DNA of 64,000 bases from Ziziphus jujuba (GCF_031755915.1 NC_083389.1:12703001-12767000); one strand, 5' to 3'. Counted from the stretch's first letter, positions 50,256 through 61,081 are shown. Program-made: numbers and translations. The notes: a model not told the origin generated them from the letters alone.

Positions 50256-51461
50256 ATCTCTTATCCATTAGTCTAAGCATCTTGCTAATTCGCTCGCCTA
50301 CCATACCCTATTATACAATAAGGTAGTAAGATAGGCTAGTATAACTCAGCTGCTGACTTCTACTAATGTTGAACTAAGTAGCGCTTTTTCCTTTTTGGTG
50401 TTAAAAAATAAAATAATAATAATAATAATAATAATAATTTGTAATTGGTAAAGTCGGCAATTAACTAATTGGATTAGGATGTGGTGGTTATTACAATTAA
50501 TTGAATGAAATCAAATGGTTTACTTAAAAGCATATAAAATTGACATGTGTAAAAGTTTATGTAAACTATGGGCTTGGGTTTGTTTTCTCATTCGGATAAG
50601 CATGGCTGTTGCATTCATGTTTCCCCGCCTCTTTAAGACTTATATATAGGTTTGTACCCAGCATGTTCCAAATGTATTAAAGAGAGCAAAAATATTAATG
50701 TGCATTTTATTTTCTTTAGCTTTTCCCTTCTTTACATCCGCCCACTCCTTTTTTGTTTTACCAAAACAGTTTTTCTTAACTTCCTCCATTATATTCAAGT
50801 CTACATTTTTAAATACATATTCACATATTATCCAACATTTTGAATAACCCATTCTCATTATCTTTCACAACTCAAGTAGGTGAACCTATGAAGAACAATC
50901 AGTTAAAAGACAGCAAATTTTAATATAGCATTATTTTATTGATCAAAAAATTAATATAAACATATATGGATAAATAAATTTTTAAAGGAATAAATGAAAT
51001 TTAATATAATAAATTTTAATTCTTCCATTTTATGGGAAAAAAAAAAAGTTCTTAGCTTTTATATAAACTGAAAACATTAAAAACGACGCAGTTTAGCAAC
51101 GGCAATAACCACGTGGCAATCGAGATTAGTGGTTCCTCTGGTCGTAGTTTCACTAGTCCTGGCTGCCACATCAGCTATGCCGTAACGGGACTCGGACAAA
51201 ACGACTCAACAACAAGCAATAAAACGGTGCCGTAGCACTTATACAATTGGTCCAATGAAATTTAAAAGCTGGTAACCGTTACTTATTAAAACAAGCTAAG
51301 CTCTATAACAACGACACAACGACTACGCAATATTAAAACGACAAAGCAATTTAGTTATCTTCAAGCTTGGGCAGATGCCACCTGTCGATTTTGCCTCTAC
51401 ACCTGTTGTTATTGCCTTTGCCTCTGTTTCCATCCTAATTAATAATCATGGCTCCGTACAT
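50256..51461. other. Intergenic DNA downstream of the 51.5 kb UGT
   Basis: No gene. It begins with sequence unrelated to UGTs (breakpoint at about 50255). It contains an (AAT)n microsatellite at 50412-50438 and, from 51228, the stretch copied at 24807-25035. 51070-51220 is GC-richer but has no coding sign. Confidence 0.6.
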
Positions 51462-52844
51462 CTAACTTAGTTTCACAAGCTCTTGAAGATTCTGGACAAA
51501 CTCATCAATATACCTGTCCATTAAACCGGGCTTTTCTAATACCTCCTTCAGCTTTGCATGGTTCTTCTTTACCATAATACCCACCTCACCATCTTTATCC
51601 ATTACACATCTTATAGCTCTGCTCAAGTTTTCCTTTGAAAACCACCCCTTTTCATCCTTCTCCACCTCCACTGCAACCTTAAGCTCTTCAACAAGTAGCC
51701 TGCTGTTCATAATCTGGTCACCCAAGTTGGGCACCAGCACAATCTGATTATCACTCATCAAGCCTTCCCACATGGATCCAAACCCACAATGGTTCACAAA
51801 ACACCCAACCGAAGCGTGACTCAGTATCTGAGTCTGCTGAACCCAACCTCCAAAAACCACCCCTCTCCCTTCCAATCTCTCTTCAAACCCCTCTGGCAAC
51901 GCCTCTTCCACCGTCGTGCAGCCCACCGGCGGTTTCAGAGCTGCTAAAAATGGCAACCCGGTAAGCTCAAACCCCAATATCAATTCTCGAAATTGATCAT
52001 TTTCGAGGGTACATTGACTCCCAAACACGCAAAACACAACCGAATCACGCTCGAAACGACTGAGCCACTTATCCCACCTGTCTTCCAGCCGCGTACTGTT
52101 ATCCGGCTTCGGCAAAGCCGTCCCGGTTAACAGCACGGATTTCCCGTACTGGGTTCGGATGTAATCGCAGTATTTGCCTTCGAGTTCTCTGCATGTTCTT
52201 ATAGCGAGTGCATCGCAGTTTCGCATGGCGGTTGTCTTCCGATCGTAGAACGAGATGTTCCCATATCCAAATGGCATTAAGATCCCATTCAACGAAGCAA
52301 ATTCATAACCACGAAGCACCACAGTAGATGAGGGATAACCAGAGGGTATCTCCTTGAGTTCTTCCTCTTTCATGACCCTGTCTTTCGGAACTTTTCTTGC
52401 AGAGGCAAGTACAAAAGCTATAGCTGTTGCAGAAACCACATTATACATAACAGATTTGGAACCAAGTTGCTTAGCAATGTCAGGTATCCAATAAGCAAAA
52501 TCGAACAGGACAAGGTTGGGTTTTATAGCGGTTAGGATTTGTTCAACCTGTTGACGCATAAGATCCATGGAAATGGCAACCAGATGGTGATCGGAAAAGG
52601 GTATGTCGGAGACGGTCTCGGTGCCCGGAGGGAGGCCTTCTACGTCGGGAACGGGGAGAGAACGAAAGGATATAAGGTTAGGGTGGAGATTTTGGTGTTG
52701 GAGGTTAAGTGAAGTGTTATTTGGGAGGAGGATAGAGATCCTTAGATCTCTTGCTGCGAGCTCGTTAGCTAAATGGATATAAGGGATTGTATGTCCCATG
52801 GCAAACCAAGGGAACATTGCTATATGAAATTCTTCTTCTGCCAT
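51462..52844 (-). CDS. UDP-glycosyltransferase, UGT79-like (460 aa)
   Basis: Intact single-exon family 1 glycosyltransferase. I start it at MAEEEFHIAMFPW (52844), which lines up with the other copies; the frame is open 22 codons further upstream but that extension has no family counterpart. Catalytic His18 (FAMGH) and Asp115 (LFDFAYW); GSQCTL acceptor-loop region near 275; PSPG box Trp334-Gln377, with [11 protein letters not shown] and PNLGDQ. Family knowledge suggests sugar-chain elongation on flavonoid-type glycosides; the substrate is unknown. It is clearly diverged from the 44 kb gene (for example ILLPNNTS against IFVSKKAQ), so this is an older duplicate. A TATATATA-like box lies about 115 bp upstream. 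Its 3' end was copied to 25672-25816. Confidence 0.95.
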   Translation of the reverse strand: MAEEEFHIAMFPWFAMGHTIPYIHLANELAARDLRISILLPNNTSLNLQHQNLHPNLISFRSLPVPDVEGLPPGTETVSDIPFSDHHLVAISMDLMRQQVEQILTAIKPNLVLFDFAYWIPDIAKQLGSKSVMYNVVSATAIAFVLASARKVPKDRVMKEEELKEIPSGYPSSTVVLRGYEFASLNGILMPFGYGNISFYDRKTTAMRNCDALAIRTCRELEGKYCDYIRTQYGKSVLLTGTALPKPDNSTRLEDRWDKWLSRFERDSVVFCVFGSQCTLENDQFRELILGFELTGLPFLAALKPPVGCTTVEEALPEGFEERLEGRGVVFGGWVQQTQILSHASVGCFVNHCGFGSMWEGLMSDNQIVLVPNLGDQIMNSRLLVEELKVAVEVEKDEKGWFSKENLSRAIRCVMDKDGEVGIMVKKNHAKLKEVLEKPGLMDRYIDEFVQNLQELVKLS

Positions 52845-52954
52845 GTTTGGTCTTTTGGTAGAGAGTGTTTTGGTACAATAAAGTTTGGCAATTGCAAGCT
52901 GAATTAACAAGAAAATGGAAAAACTCAGATGGTGGAGTCTGACTCAACTGAGCA

Positions 52955-52968
52955 ATATTATATATATT
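52955..52968 (-). promoter_or_regulatory. Possible TATA box of the 51.5 kb UGT
   Basis: ATTATATATATTG on the plus strand (CAATATATATAAT on the coding strand), about 115 bp upstream of the chosen start and so at a plausible distance. The region is AT-rich, so chance is not excluded. Confidence 0.4.
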
Positions 52969-53401
52969 GAAAAAGATAGTTTTATATGACGCATATTTAA
53001 TTGAAGCGGTGCAATGTACACGTGGTGATGCGTATTATTCAAGGAACGTACACGTGGAGGCGCAGAAATTATTCGACAGGATGACCTAATTACGTTACAA
53101 ACCATTTAATTGTATCATTCCAATTCATAAAACATTTTATGACATATAATTTATGTTATTTTTAAGTTTATATAATTAAATTTTATATTGGTAAGTTATT
53201 CGTTAACAAATCAAATTTTTTAATATTTTATTAAAAAATTAATTTGTTTAATCTAAATTTATTAATATATTAATTTCTTTAATAAAATTATCCTATTTAT
53301 TAATTATTTCTCAAACAATTTGAAATAATAAAAAAATACAAATATTATTTCTTATTATTATTGATTTATTTTAAAGAAATATTTTGGAAAAAATTGGCAT
53401 A

Positions 53402-53456
<55 letters not shown>

Positions 53457-54001
53457 TTTCTTATTACGAGGGTAGACAGAAAATTAATGAATATCAACTA
53501 GCTTTCTATAGCATTTCCAACTAATCAAGATTTTCCATAAATTGATAAGAAAAAAAATTCTTCCCAACAGATTTAATACGCTAACATGAATATATATATA
53601 TATATATATTAATTATTGATTTGAGCTATTTGAAATGAAGAAATAAGAGATAAATTCAGATGATTTCTGAATTATCTATTTTCATATGATCGTTACATAA
53701 TTTTTTTAATAACCGATAGAAATGTAATAAAAAAATTAAAATTTTAAATCACATTTATCATTTTAAAATTATATCAGTATTTTTTTATTATATATCAATA
53801 ATTTATAAAAAGATTATGTAAAAATTAGATGACCTACACTTTCCAAAAAATAATACTGGTCCCTATCAGTGACAAACGGGACGAGACATAAAATAGAAGG
53901 AGAGTGAGATTTTTAAATGAGGATCGCAATTTAACCAGTTGGACAAGACAAAGGATGTGAGTCCCTAAAAAGAGCTAAATATATAGCATCATTTCTGCCT
54001 T
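52969..54001. other. Intergenic AT-rich DNA with microsatellites
   Basis: No gene. An (AT)n tract of about 49 bp lies at 53404-53452 and a shorter one at about 53590-53608. The left end (52970-53060) includes two ACGTGG elements (53019 and 53051) within 200 bp upstream of the 51.5 kb UGT start; ACGTGG is a known core of ABA/G-box-type sites, activity unknown. Confidence 0.5.
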
Positions 54002-54259
54002 CTAACATTGATTTATTAGCTCATGCAGATCCTCCACAAACTTATCAAAATATCCATGCATTAAACCAGGTTTTACTAAATCATTCTTCAATTTTCCATG
54101 ATTCTTCTTCACCGTAATACCAACCTCACTATCTTTATCCATCCATCACAGACTTTACAGCTCTGCTCAAGCTATCCTTGATAAACCACCCATTCTCTTC
54201 CTTCTCAACTTCCACTGTGACTTTTAGCTCTTCAACCAGCACTACGTGAAAATTAATAT

Positions 54260-56850
54260 CTAGCGACACTCACTTAGCGACGCTACGAAATAAACACGTC
54301 TGAAAAAACAAAAAACGCGACTCTGAGGTTAATGCGTCAATAAAAATTCAATAAATATACGACGCATCCAAAAACTGTCGACCTCAAAAGGTTGCTAAAA
54401 ACAAAAAACACGCGACATGTCTGTTAAGGGTCGCTGAATGTAGGACTGACTAGGGTTGCTATTAATACTGCGTGTATATTTTATCTGAATTGTACTGTAC
54501 GTTTAAATGCTACTCATGAAAAATGAATACCAACCACTAATCTATGTTTACATAATAATAAAATTTAATTATACAAGGTTATTGTTCAATTATATAATTT
54601 TTCTTGTATAGCTTATTTTTGCAAATCTCTTAAATAGAATTCATTTATTTCAACTACAAATAACCAGTAAAAATATTAAAGCAACATAACTGAGCTGGTT
54701 TTTTTTTTTTTTTTTTTTTAATAGAGGTAACAGGCGACGCACAATCTAAATTGTGCATCACCTGTTACCTTCCCTTTACTTTTTAATTTTTTTTTAAGTT
54801 CTTTTAAACAATTTAATTTTATTTCAACAATAAATAACCAGTAAAAATATTAGAGTAACAAAACTGAGATTTTTTTAAAAAAATATATAGTTAACTAGCT
54901 ATGCACTATTTAGATTGTGCATCGCCTGTTCTCTCCTTTTTTTAGTTCTTTTAATCAATCTAATTTTATTTTAACAACAAATAACCAGTAAAAATATTAA
55001 AGGGCCAAAACTGAGCTTTTTTTTTTTTTTTTTATATAATTAACAGGCGACGCACAATTTAGATTATGCGTCGTCCGTTTTCTTTTTAAGTTTTTTTAGT
55101 TCTTTTTTTTTATAGTTAACAGGCGACGCACTATTTAGAATTTGTGTCACCTGTTCTCTCTTTTCCTTTTTTCTTTTAGTTATTTTAATAAATATAATTT
55201 TATTTCAACAATAAATAACCAGTAAATTTATTAGAGCGCCAAAACTGAGCCTTTTTTTTTTTTAAATATAGTTAACAGGCGACGCACCATTCTTCAACAA
55301 ATGCATCGCCTTTTCTTTTCTTTTTCATTTTTCAATTTTTTTGTTTAAACATTTAGAAACACATAAAAAAAATAAAATCAAAATAGGGCCATAATAAGAA
55401 TTGAACCCAAGACCTCCTACACTCTCAAGAAATCACCACACCAACAGGCTAAATGACTTGTATGTACTAATACAATAAAAACTAGCTAATATAATGTCGT
55501 CAAATAGATGAACAGGAGACGCATTCCTCAACAAATGGGTCGCCTTTTCTTTTTTTCTTTTTTTTAATTTTTTTGTTTAAACATTTAGAAACCCATAAAA
55601 AAAATAAAATTAAAATAGGGCCATAACAAAAATTGAACCCAAGACCTCCTACACTTTTAAGAAATCACCACACCACTAGGCTAAATAACTTGTATGTACT
55701 AATACAACAATAAATAGTTAATATAGTGTTAGGCGACGCATTATTTAAAGAATGTGTCGCCAAATAAATGAAGAGGCGACGCATTCTTCAACAAATGCGT
55801 CGCTTTTTTTTTTTTTTTTTTGGCTTTCAAAATGCGTCGCCTTTTTTTTTTTTCTTTCAATTTTTTTGTTTAAACATTTAGAAACCCATAAAATTTTTTT
55901 TTCTTTCAAAATGCGTCGCCTTTTATTTTATTTTTTTTTTCTTTCAATTTTTTTGTTTAAACATTTAGAAACCCATAAAAAAAAAATCAAAATAGAGCCA
56001 TAACAATAATTGAACCCAAGACCTCCTACACTTTCAAGAAATCACTACACCATCAGGCCAAATCACTTGGATGTAATAATAAAACAAGAACTAACTAATA
56101 TAGTTTTAGGTGCCGTAGTCTTTTAAGAAAGAGTCGCTAAATAGACGAAAAGGCGACGCATTTGTCAACAACTGCGTCGCCGTTTCACCCAATCAATTTT
56201 TAACTTTTTTTCAATTTGAAAGTTGTTTTTAGTCATTTTTTAATTTTGCAAATATGTTTTTTTTTTTTTTAATTTGTAGATGAGCAATCAACAAAACTAA
56301 TTAAAGATTAAAAAAAACATGGAATAGGCAACGTGTTTTAATAGACTTGCATCGCCTGTTCCTTCAATTATTTTTTTTTTTTTTAAAAAGCAATTTAATA
56401 GACTTTTAATTTTTAAAAACAAGTAAACTATCATTGACCACAAACACATGAAAGTTAAGCTCATTTAACATACTTATGTAGATAAATTGGTCAATAAATT
56501 CTTATTGAATTAGAATTCTATATTCGGTATCCTATCTCAAATTTGGTCTTGAGATATTTTGTGTCTCATCTATACACATATATATAAATAATTGAGAAGA
56601 GCATTGACAAAAATATTTTCTATTTTTAGATCAATCAAATTTATATTCATTGGATTGCTACTTGAATATATTTGTAGACGAACAATTAAGTAGACGAACA
56701 TTTAAAAAATTATTTAAAGATTATAAAAAAATATATAAAAAATGAAACAGGCGACGCTTTTAGACCATAATGCATCGCTTGATCCCAAAATTCAAGAATA
56801 GGCGATCTTTCTTGAAGAGAATGCGTCGCTTGCTCTCTCAATTAAAAAAA
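54260..56850. repeat. CACTA 5' subterminal hairpin repeats
   Basis: At least ten copies of a short inverted repeat: AGGCGACGCA, 10-20 bases, TGCGTCGCCT (for example 54730, 55043, 55118, 55275, 55510, 55733, 55777, 56150 and 56748), separated by poly-T/AT-rich DNA. Copies at 54.7-55.3 kb also share a longer unit (CAACAATAAATAACCAGTAA). Subterminal repeats of this kind bind the element's own protein in En/Spm. Confidence 0.85.
55400..56062 (-). repeat. Three copies of a tRNA-like (SINE-like) motif in the CACTA 5' end
   Basis: On the minus strand each copy reads GCCT..TGGTGTGGTGATTTC (similar to a pol III A box; the copy at 55632-55684 gives TAGCCTAGTGG), then GGAGGTCTTGGGTTCAAT (similar to a B box GGTTCRA). 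Copies lie at about 55400-55451, 55632-55684 and 56010-56060. Spacing between boxes is 30-40 bases, as in tRNA genes. There is no intact cloverleaf that I can see, so it is a tRNA-derived relic rather than a tRNA gene. Confidence 0.55.
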
Positions 56851-57458
56851 AACAAAAATTTTAAAAGATATGCAAATTTTATAAAAAATAAAGGCGTACT
56901 TGAAAAACAGAAAATAAATAGCAATCTTCGATATTTTGCTTCGCATTTTTAAGAAATATTTTCAGTTTTTATTTGTAGATGAAAAATAAAAAATTAATCA
57001 AAGAAAAAAAAATGCAATTAGGAGAAAAGGCGCGTTTTTGCCATTTTTTGAAAATTTTTGGCGCGTTTTAAAATTTTTACGCGCTCCTTTGAATCCCTTT
57101 TTCTTTTTTAAAACTACATCAAGTACACTACCTAATAAATATTAGATTTGAAAGCAATCTGAGAGAGACTTGAATAGTGAGATATTTCGGGTTTCATTTT
57201 TCATTTGCCTACGTTGTCGTCGGCCGAGAAGCTGAATTTCTCTGTGTCGCCCTCGTGATTTTCTGGGTTTCTTCTTTCTTTGTCTCCATCATTTAGGTGA
57301 GTTTCTTTTTTCTTTGTGGTTGGCAAAGACATGAGGTGGGTTGTTTTTTCTTTTCTTTTTTTTTTTCATTTTAACTGCAGGTTAGGTTCATTGGGTTTTA
57401 TTAATCTTACTTTTATAGAAATTTTGTTTGTGATATTGCTTGACATTGTTTTGCTAAG

Positions 57459-57720
57459 TTCAACAAGTATTTTATGTTGAAGATCAACTTGATTCAAGAT
57501 GGTCTATTGTGTTAACTTCACCATAACATCATACTTTTGTTGAAGAAGATGTTTTTGGAGATACTATGATGGCTCACAATCCATTTGTCATATAGTTGCC
57601 AAGTATTGATGAAAATGATAATGATGATGAATGTGAGAGTTATTATATTTGTAATGACTGTGAGGGGAGAAATGTGCCTCGTCAAATCTTAAGAATAATG
57701 GTAATATTTTTTAAATTTTC
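57459..57720 (+). pseudogene. Remnant of the CACTA transposase C-terminal (DUF4216) exon
   Basis: Matches 3993-4230 of the CACTA at the window start (QVQQIFYVEEQL region), with stops (TAA near 57521, TAG near 57592). Relative to that copy, about 110 bp between GAGGGGA and GGAGAAATGTGCC is absent, with GGA at the join. It is what is left after the internal deletion. Confidence 0.85.
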
Positions 57721-58109
57721 ATTTACTAAATTACAAATTTAATAATGATTAATATTTTATTTATTTTGCATAAATGTTAATAGCTTTTTTAATTTTTCCA
57801 TAAGCAGTATGAGGGTGTAATATTGTCAGCAACAGGACGTCAACTTCCATCTCAATGAGTGCATTCATGGAAGTTTAATTAATATTAAACTTGTTATGAA
57901 AAATACAATAGCTTACAAATTGTGTAAAAATATGTCAATGAGATTATATTTAATTTATTTGATAATTAATTTGTTATGACAAAATATTTATTTTAAATTT
58001 TTGTATTCTAATTATTTTGGATGAAGCTAGTTTTCATTTTTTTTGTATTTTAATTATTTTTATATTTTTACTATTTTAATCACTTTTCACAAAATTTTTT
58101 TAAAAAAAA

Positions 58110-58585
58110 AAAAAAAGAAGGGGCGATGCATTAATAAATAATGCGTCGCTAAAAGTGTTGATGTGTCTCTAAATAGACGATTCTATTAATACGTCTCTAA
58201 ATAGGCGACTCTATTAATGCGTCGCTAAATAGCCAACTCTATTAATGCATCGCTAAATAGGCGACTCTATTAATGTGTTGCTAAATAAGCGATTCATTAG
58301 TGACTAATATATTTGGCGACTCTATATAAAACAGTCGCTAATATATTTTTAGCAATATTGTTGTGAAGCATCGCTAAATAAGAGTCGCTATAAGTGGATT
58401 AATAGAATATGTCGCTAAAAATCAATATGCGTCGCTAAAAACTCGAAGATAGGCGACTCTCATACTGTGTCGCTTGTTGTCTTATGGATTTAGCGACAGG
58501 ACGTTAGGCAACTCCGTGCGATACGTCGTTGTTTATTTTGTGCGACACATTTATTGCGTCATTTATCAATGCGATTCTAGTAGTG
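58110..58585. repeat. CACTA 3' subterminal repeats (second element)
   Basis: Many copies of GTCGCTAAA / TTTAGCGAC and a local tandem run of about 32-bp units reading AGGCGACTCTATTAATG(C/T)G (58165-58285). It ends with the terminal inverted repeat CTAGTAGTG. Confidence 0.88.
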
Positions 58586-58770
58586 CAGTAACCTGGTGTT
58601 CAAAGTTTGGTCACCCAACTGCGGAACCAGCACAATCTGATTATCACTCATCAAACCCTCCAACATGGATCCGAACCCACAATGGCCCACAAATCACCCA
58701 ACTGAACAGTGATTCAATTTCAATGGCTGCTAAACCCAACTTCTATAAACTACTCCTCTCCCTCTCCATA

Positions 58771-59629
58771 GAAAATTCAAAAAAAAAAAAAAAAAAAACT
58801 AGCGTTGCAATCTTTAACCACCATAACAACCATTCGGGATGTTGAAGAGCATAACTATTGACAATTTAGAACATCTCCAAGAGATTTTTTAAAAATAAAG
58901 AGCATGTTTTGTACAATAAAGAGTATATATATGTTTAAAAAGTTAAACTTTAAAATCTTCTCCAACAATACTTTTTATATTATATTTTTTGTTTTTGTTT
59001 TTTCAATAAATACTTATTATTATGTTTCTTTCCCTCCTTTTTTTGGTTTTTTACCAAAATTTCTTCTTAATTATTTTGTTATTTCCCTTTATTTTTCTTC
59101 ATAGATCTAACTAAATGATTAAATATATTAACATAATAATCTTGGAATTAGATAATCATTAAATAATTGAGAGTGTTTTTGGCTTTTCAAATTTGGAAAG
59201 CCAAACTCATTCTGTATTTTAAAAAGATATAAAAAATCTATTAGGGATGCTCTTAGTATAGGAGAAGTGACCCAAAAAAGTTCACACATTTGTAGAGAGG
59301 CTATCTAAGATTTTTTAAGTGTGAGCTAGCCGTATAAACAAAAACAACAATAACATTTTAATAGACCATTATTTTGGTATCAATAATAACAAAACATCAT
59401 AAAATTAGTCACTTGTTTCAGCCCACATAGACCCCTTTTTCACAAACTTATATATTTATATAAATATAAATATATATAAAATAAAACCTTAATGAAGCCA
59501 TCTTTAACTTTTTAAATTAAAAATATATAGATTCATTCATTTAAAAGGTTTGAATTTGATAAGCAGTAATATACTACATCGAATCCAAAAATTTCAAAAT
59601 ATTAAACCCACTTATCTTCAATAAAGCCT

Positions 59630-59678
<49 letters not shown>

Positions 59679-59698
59679 TTAGCTATTCAGCACCGAAA
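58771..59698. other. AT-rich intergenic DNA
   Basis: No gene seen. An (AT)n tract of about 43 bp lies at 59633-59675, directly downstream of the UGT ending at 59699. Confidence 0.6.
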
Positions 59699-61081
59699 CT
59701 ATATAATTGGATTTACAAGCTCTTGCAGATTATGGACAAACCTGTCAATATACCCACTCATAAAACCTGGTTGCCCCAATACTTTCTTCAGATTTGCATG
59801 GTTGTTCTTCACCATGATACCCACCTTACTATCTTTGTCCATTACGGATTTAATAGCTTTGCTCAACCTGTCCTTTGGAAACCACCCATTTTCATCCTTC
59901 TCCACGCTCACCGCAACTTTCAGTTCTTGTGCAAACAGCTTGGAGTACAAAGTCTGGTCACCAAAGCGTGGAAGAAACACTATCTGATTGTCACTCATCA
60001 AAGACTCCCACACGGACCCGGACCCACAATGGTTCACAAAGCACCCAACCGAAGGATGACTCAGCATCTGCGGCTGCTGGACCCAACCTCCATAAACCAC
60101 ACCTGTCCCTTTCACTCTATCTTCAAACCGCTCGGGCAAACCCTCTTCCACCGTTTGGCAACCCACCGGCGGTTTCAGTGCTATGAAAAACGGCTGCCCA
60201 GATTGCTCAATTCCCAATACCAGCTCCTGAAATTGTTCCTTCTCGAGTATATATTGGCTTCCGAACGAACAAAACACTACCGAACCCGGCTCGAATCCGC
60301 TGAGCCACTTAGCCCACCGATCTTCCAACACCGTATTTTCCGATTCCGGCAAAGCAGAGCCCGTTAACAGCACTGGCTTCCCGTACTGGCTCTCTATGTA
60401 ATCGCAGTACTTGCCTTCGAGCTCTCTACATGTTCTTATGGCGAGCGCGTCGCAGTTTCTCATGGATGCCGTCAACCGCTCGTAAAATAAGATTTTGCCT
60501 TCACCGAAAGGTCGGGTAAGAGAAAACAAAGAGCGAGCTTCGTGACCACGTGGCACAACAACAGATGAAGGATAGCCATCGGGTGGGACCCGCACTTCCT
60601 CTTCGGTTATGGGTCTGTCTCTGGGTACATACTTTGCAGGGACAAAGCCGTAAGCCATTGCCGTTGCTGAAAAGATATGGTAGCAAACGGACTTGATACG
60701 GAGCTCGTTGGCAATCTCGGGAACCCAATAAGCAAAATCGTGGAAAACCAGATCGGGTTTCGCGGAGATTAAAACCCTTTTTACTTGATCACGAGTGAGA
60801 TCCATGGCAATGGCAAGCTCATGGTTCAATGGGAGGGGTATATCGGAGACCAACTCGGTCCCCGGAGGGAGACCGTCCACGTGTGGAACGGTGATTGGGT
60901 GGAAGGTTATGAGGTTTTGATGATGGAGATCAATAAGATGTTGGAATTGAGTTTGAGTGTTCTTTGGAAGAAGGAAAGAGATTCTATGGCCTCTTGTTGC
61001 AAGCTCGTTGGCAAGATGGATATAAGGGATTATGTGGCCTGCAGCATACCATGGATACATAGCTATGTGAAAGTTTGCCAT
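59699..61081 (-). CDS. UDP-glycosyltransferase, UGT79-like (460 aa)
   Basis: Intact single-exon family 1 glycosyltransferase. The start is placed at MANFHIAMYPWY (61081), matching the family; an 18-codon open extension upstream is not conserved. Catalytic His16 (AAGH) and Asp115 (FHDFAYW); GSVVFCSFGSQ near 266; PSPG box Trp333-Gln376 reading NHCGSGSVWES and PRFGDQ. The other copies have HCGFGSMWE at that place, so two substitutions next to the donor-binding His may matter for donor choice (inference). The probable role is adding a sugar to a flavonoid-type glycoside in the cytosol. A Copia LTR begins about 260 bp upstream of the start codon and may sit in the promoter. Confidence 0.95.
   Translation of the reverse strand: MANFHIAMYPWYAAGHIIPYIHLANELATRGHRISFLLPKNTQTQFQHLIDLHHQNLITFHPITVPHVDGLPPGTELVSDIPLPLNHELAIAMDLTRDQVKRVLISAKPDLVFHDFAYWVPEIANELRIKSVCYHIFSATAMAYGFVPAKYVPRDRPITEEEVRVPPDGYPSSVVVPRGHEARSLFSLTRPFGEGKILFYERLTASMRNCDALAIRTCRELEGKYCDYIESQYGKPVLLTGSALPESENTVLEDRWAKWLSGFEPGSVVFCSFGSQYILEKEQFQELVLGIEQSGQPFFIALKPPVGCQTVEEGLPERFEDRVKGTGVVYGGWVQQPQMLSHPSVGCFVNHCGSGSVWESLMSDNQIVFLPRFGDQTLYSKLFAQELKVAVSVEKDENGWFPKDRLSKAIKSVMDKDSKVGIMVKNNHANLKKVLGQPGFMSGYIDRFVHNLQELVNPII

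Larger units (their letters stand above)
54240..58585 (+). mobile_element. Complete CACTA element, internally deleted (4346 bp)
   Basis: Starts CACTACGTG (54240) and ends CTAGTAGTG (58585). CAG flanks both sides (54237-54239 and 58586-58588), the 3-bp target duplication typical of CACTA elements. Both ends carry subterminal repeats. The middle matches the CACTA at 1-5446: 56600-57455 equals about 1-783, and 57459 onwards equals about 3993 onwards. Nearly all of the transposase gene is thus missing, with a short AAGTT/AGTT homology at the join. It would depend on a related autonomous element to move. Confidence 0.95.
54002..58770 (-). pseudogene. UGT C-terminal pseudogene split by a CACTA element
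   Basis: 54002-54239 encodes the C-terminus (reads DLHELINQC, then stop) and 58586-58770 carries part of the PSPG region. They join exactly when the 4346-bp CACTA and one CAG are taken out. A 4-bp duplication (ATCC, near 54140-54147) shifts the frame. The N-terminal part is absent: homology ends at about 58770 in an A-rich run. It was therefore already truncated, or later lost its 5' end. Not functional. Confidence 0.9.

Noticed and set aside
51462..52910. Longer N-termini for the 51.5 and 59.7 kb UGTs
   Set aside because: The extra 22 and 18 codons have no counterpart in the 44 kb gene or the family, whose proteins start a few residues before HIAM(Y/F)PW.
55400..56062. Functional tRNA genes at the A/B-box motifs
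   Set aside because: No complete acceptor or anticodon stem could be seen, and the B box departs from the consensus after GGTTCAA.
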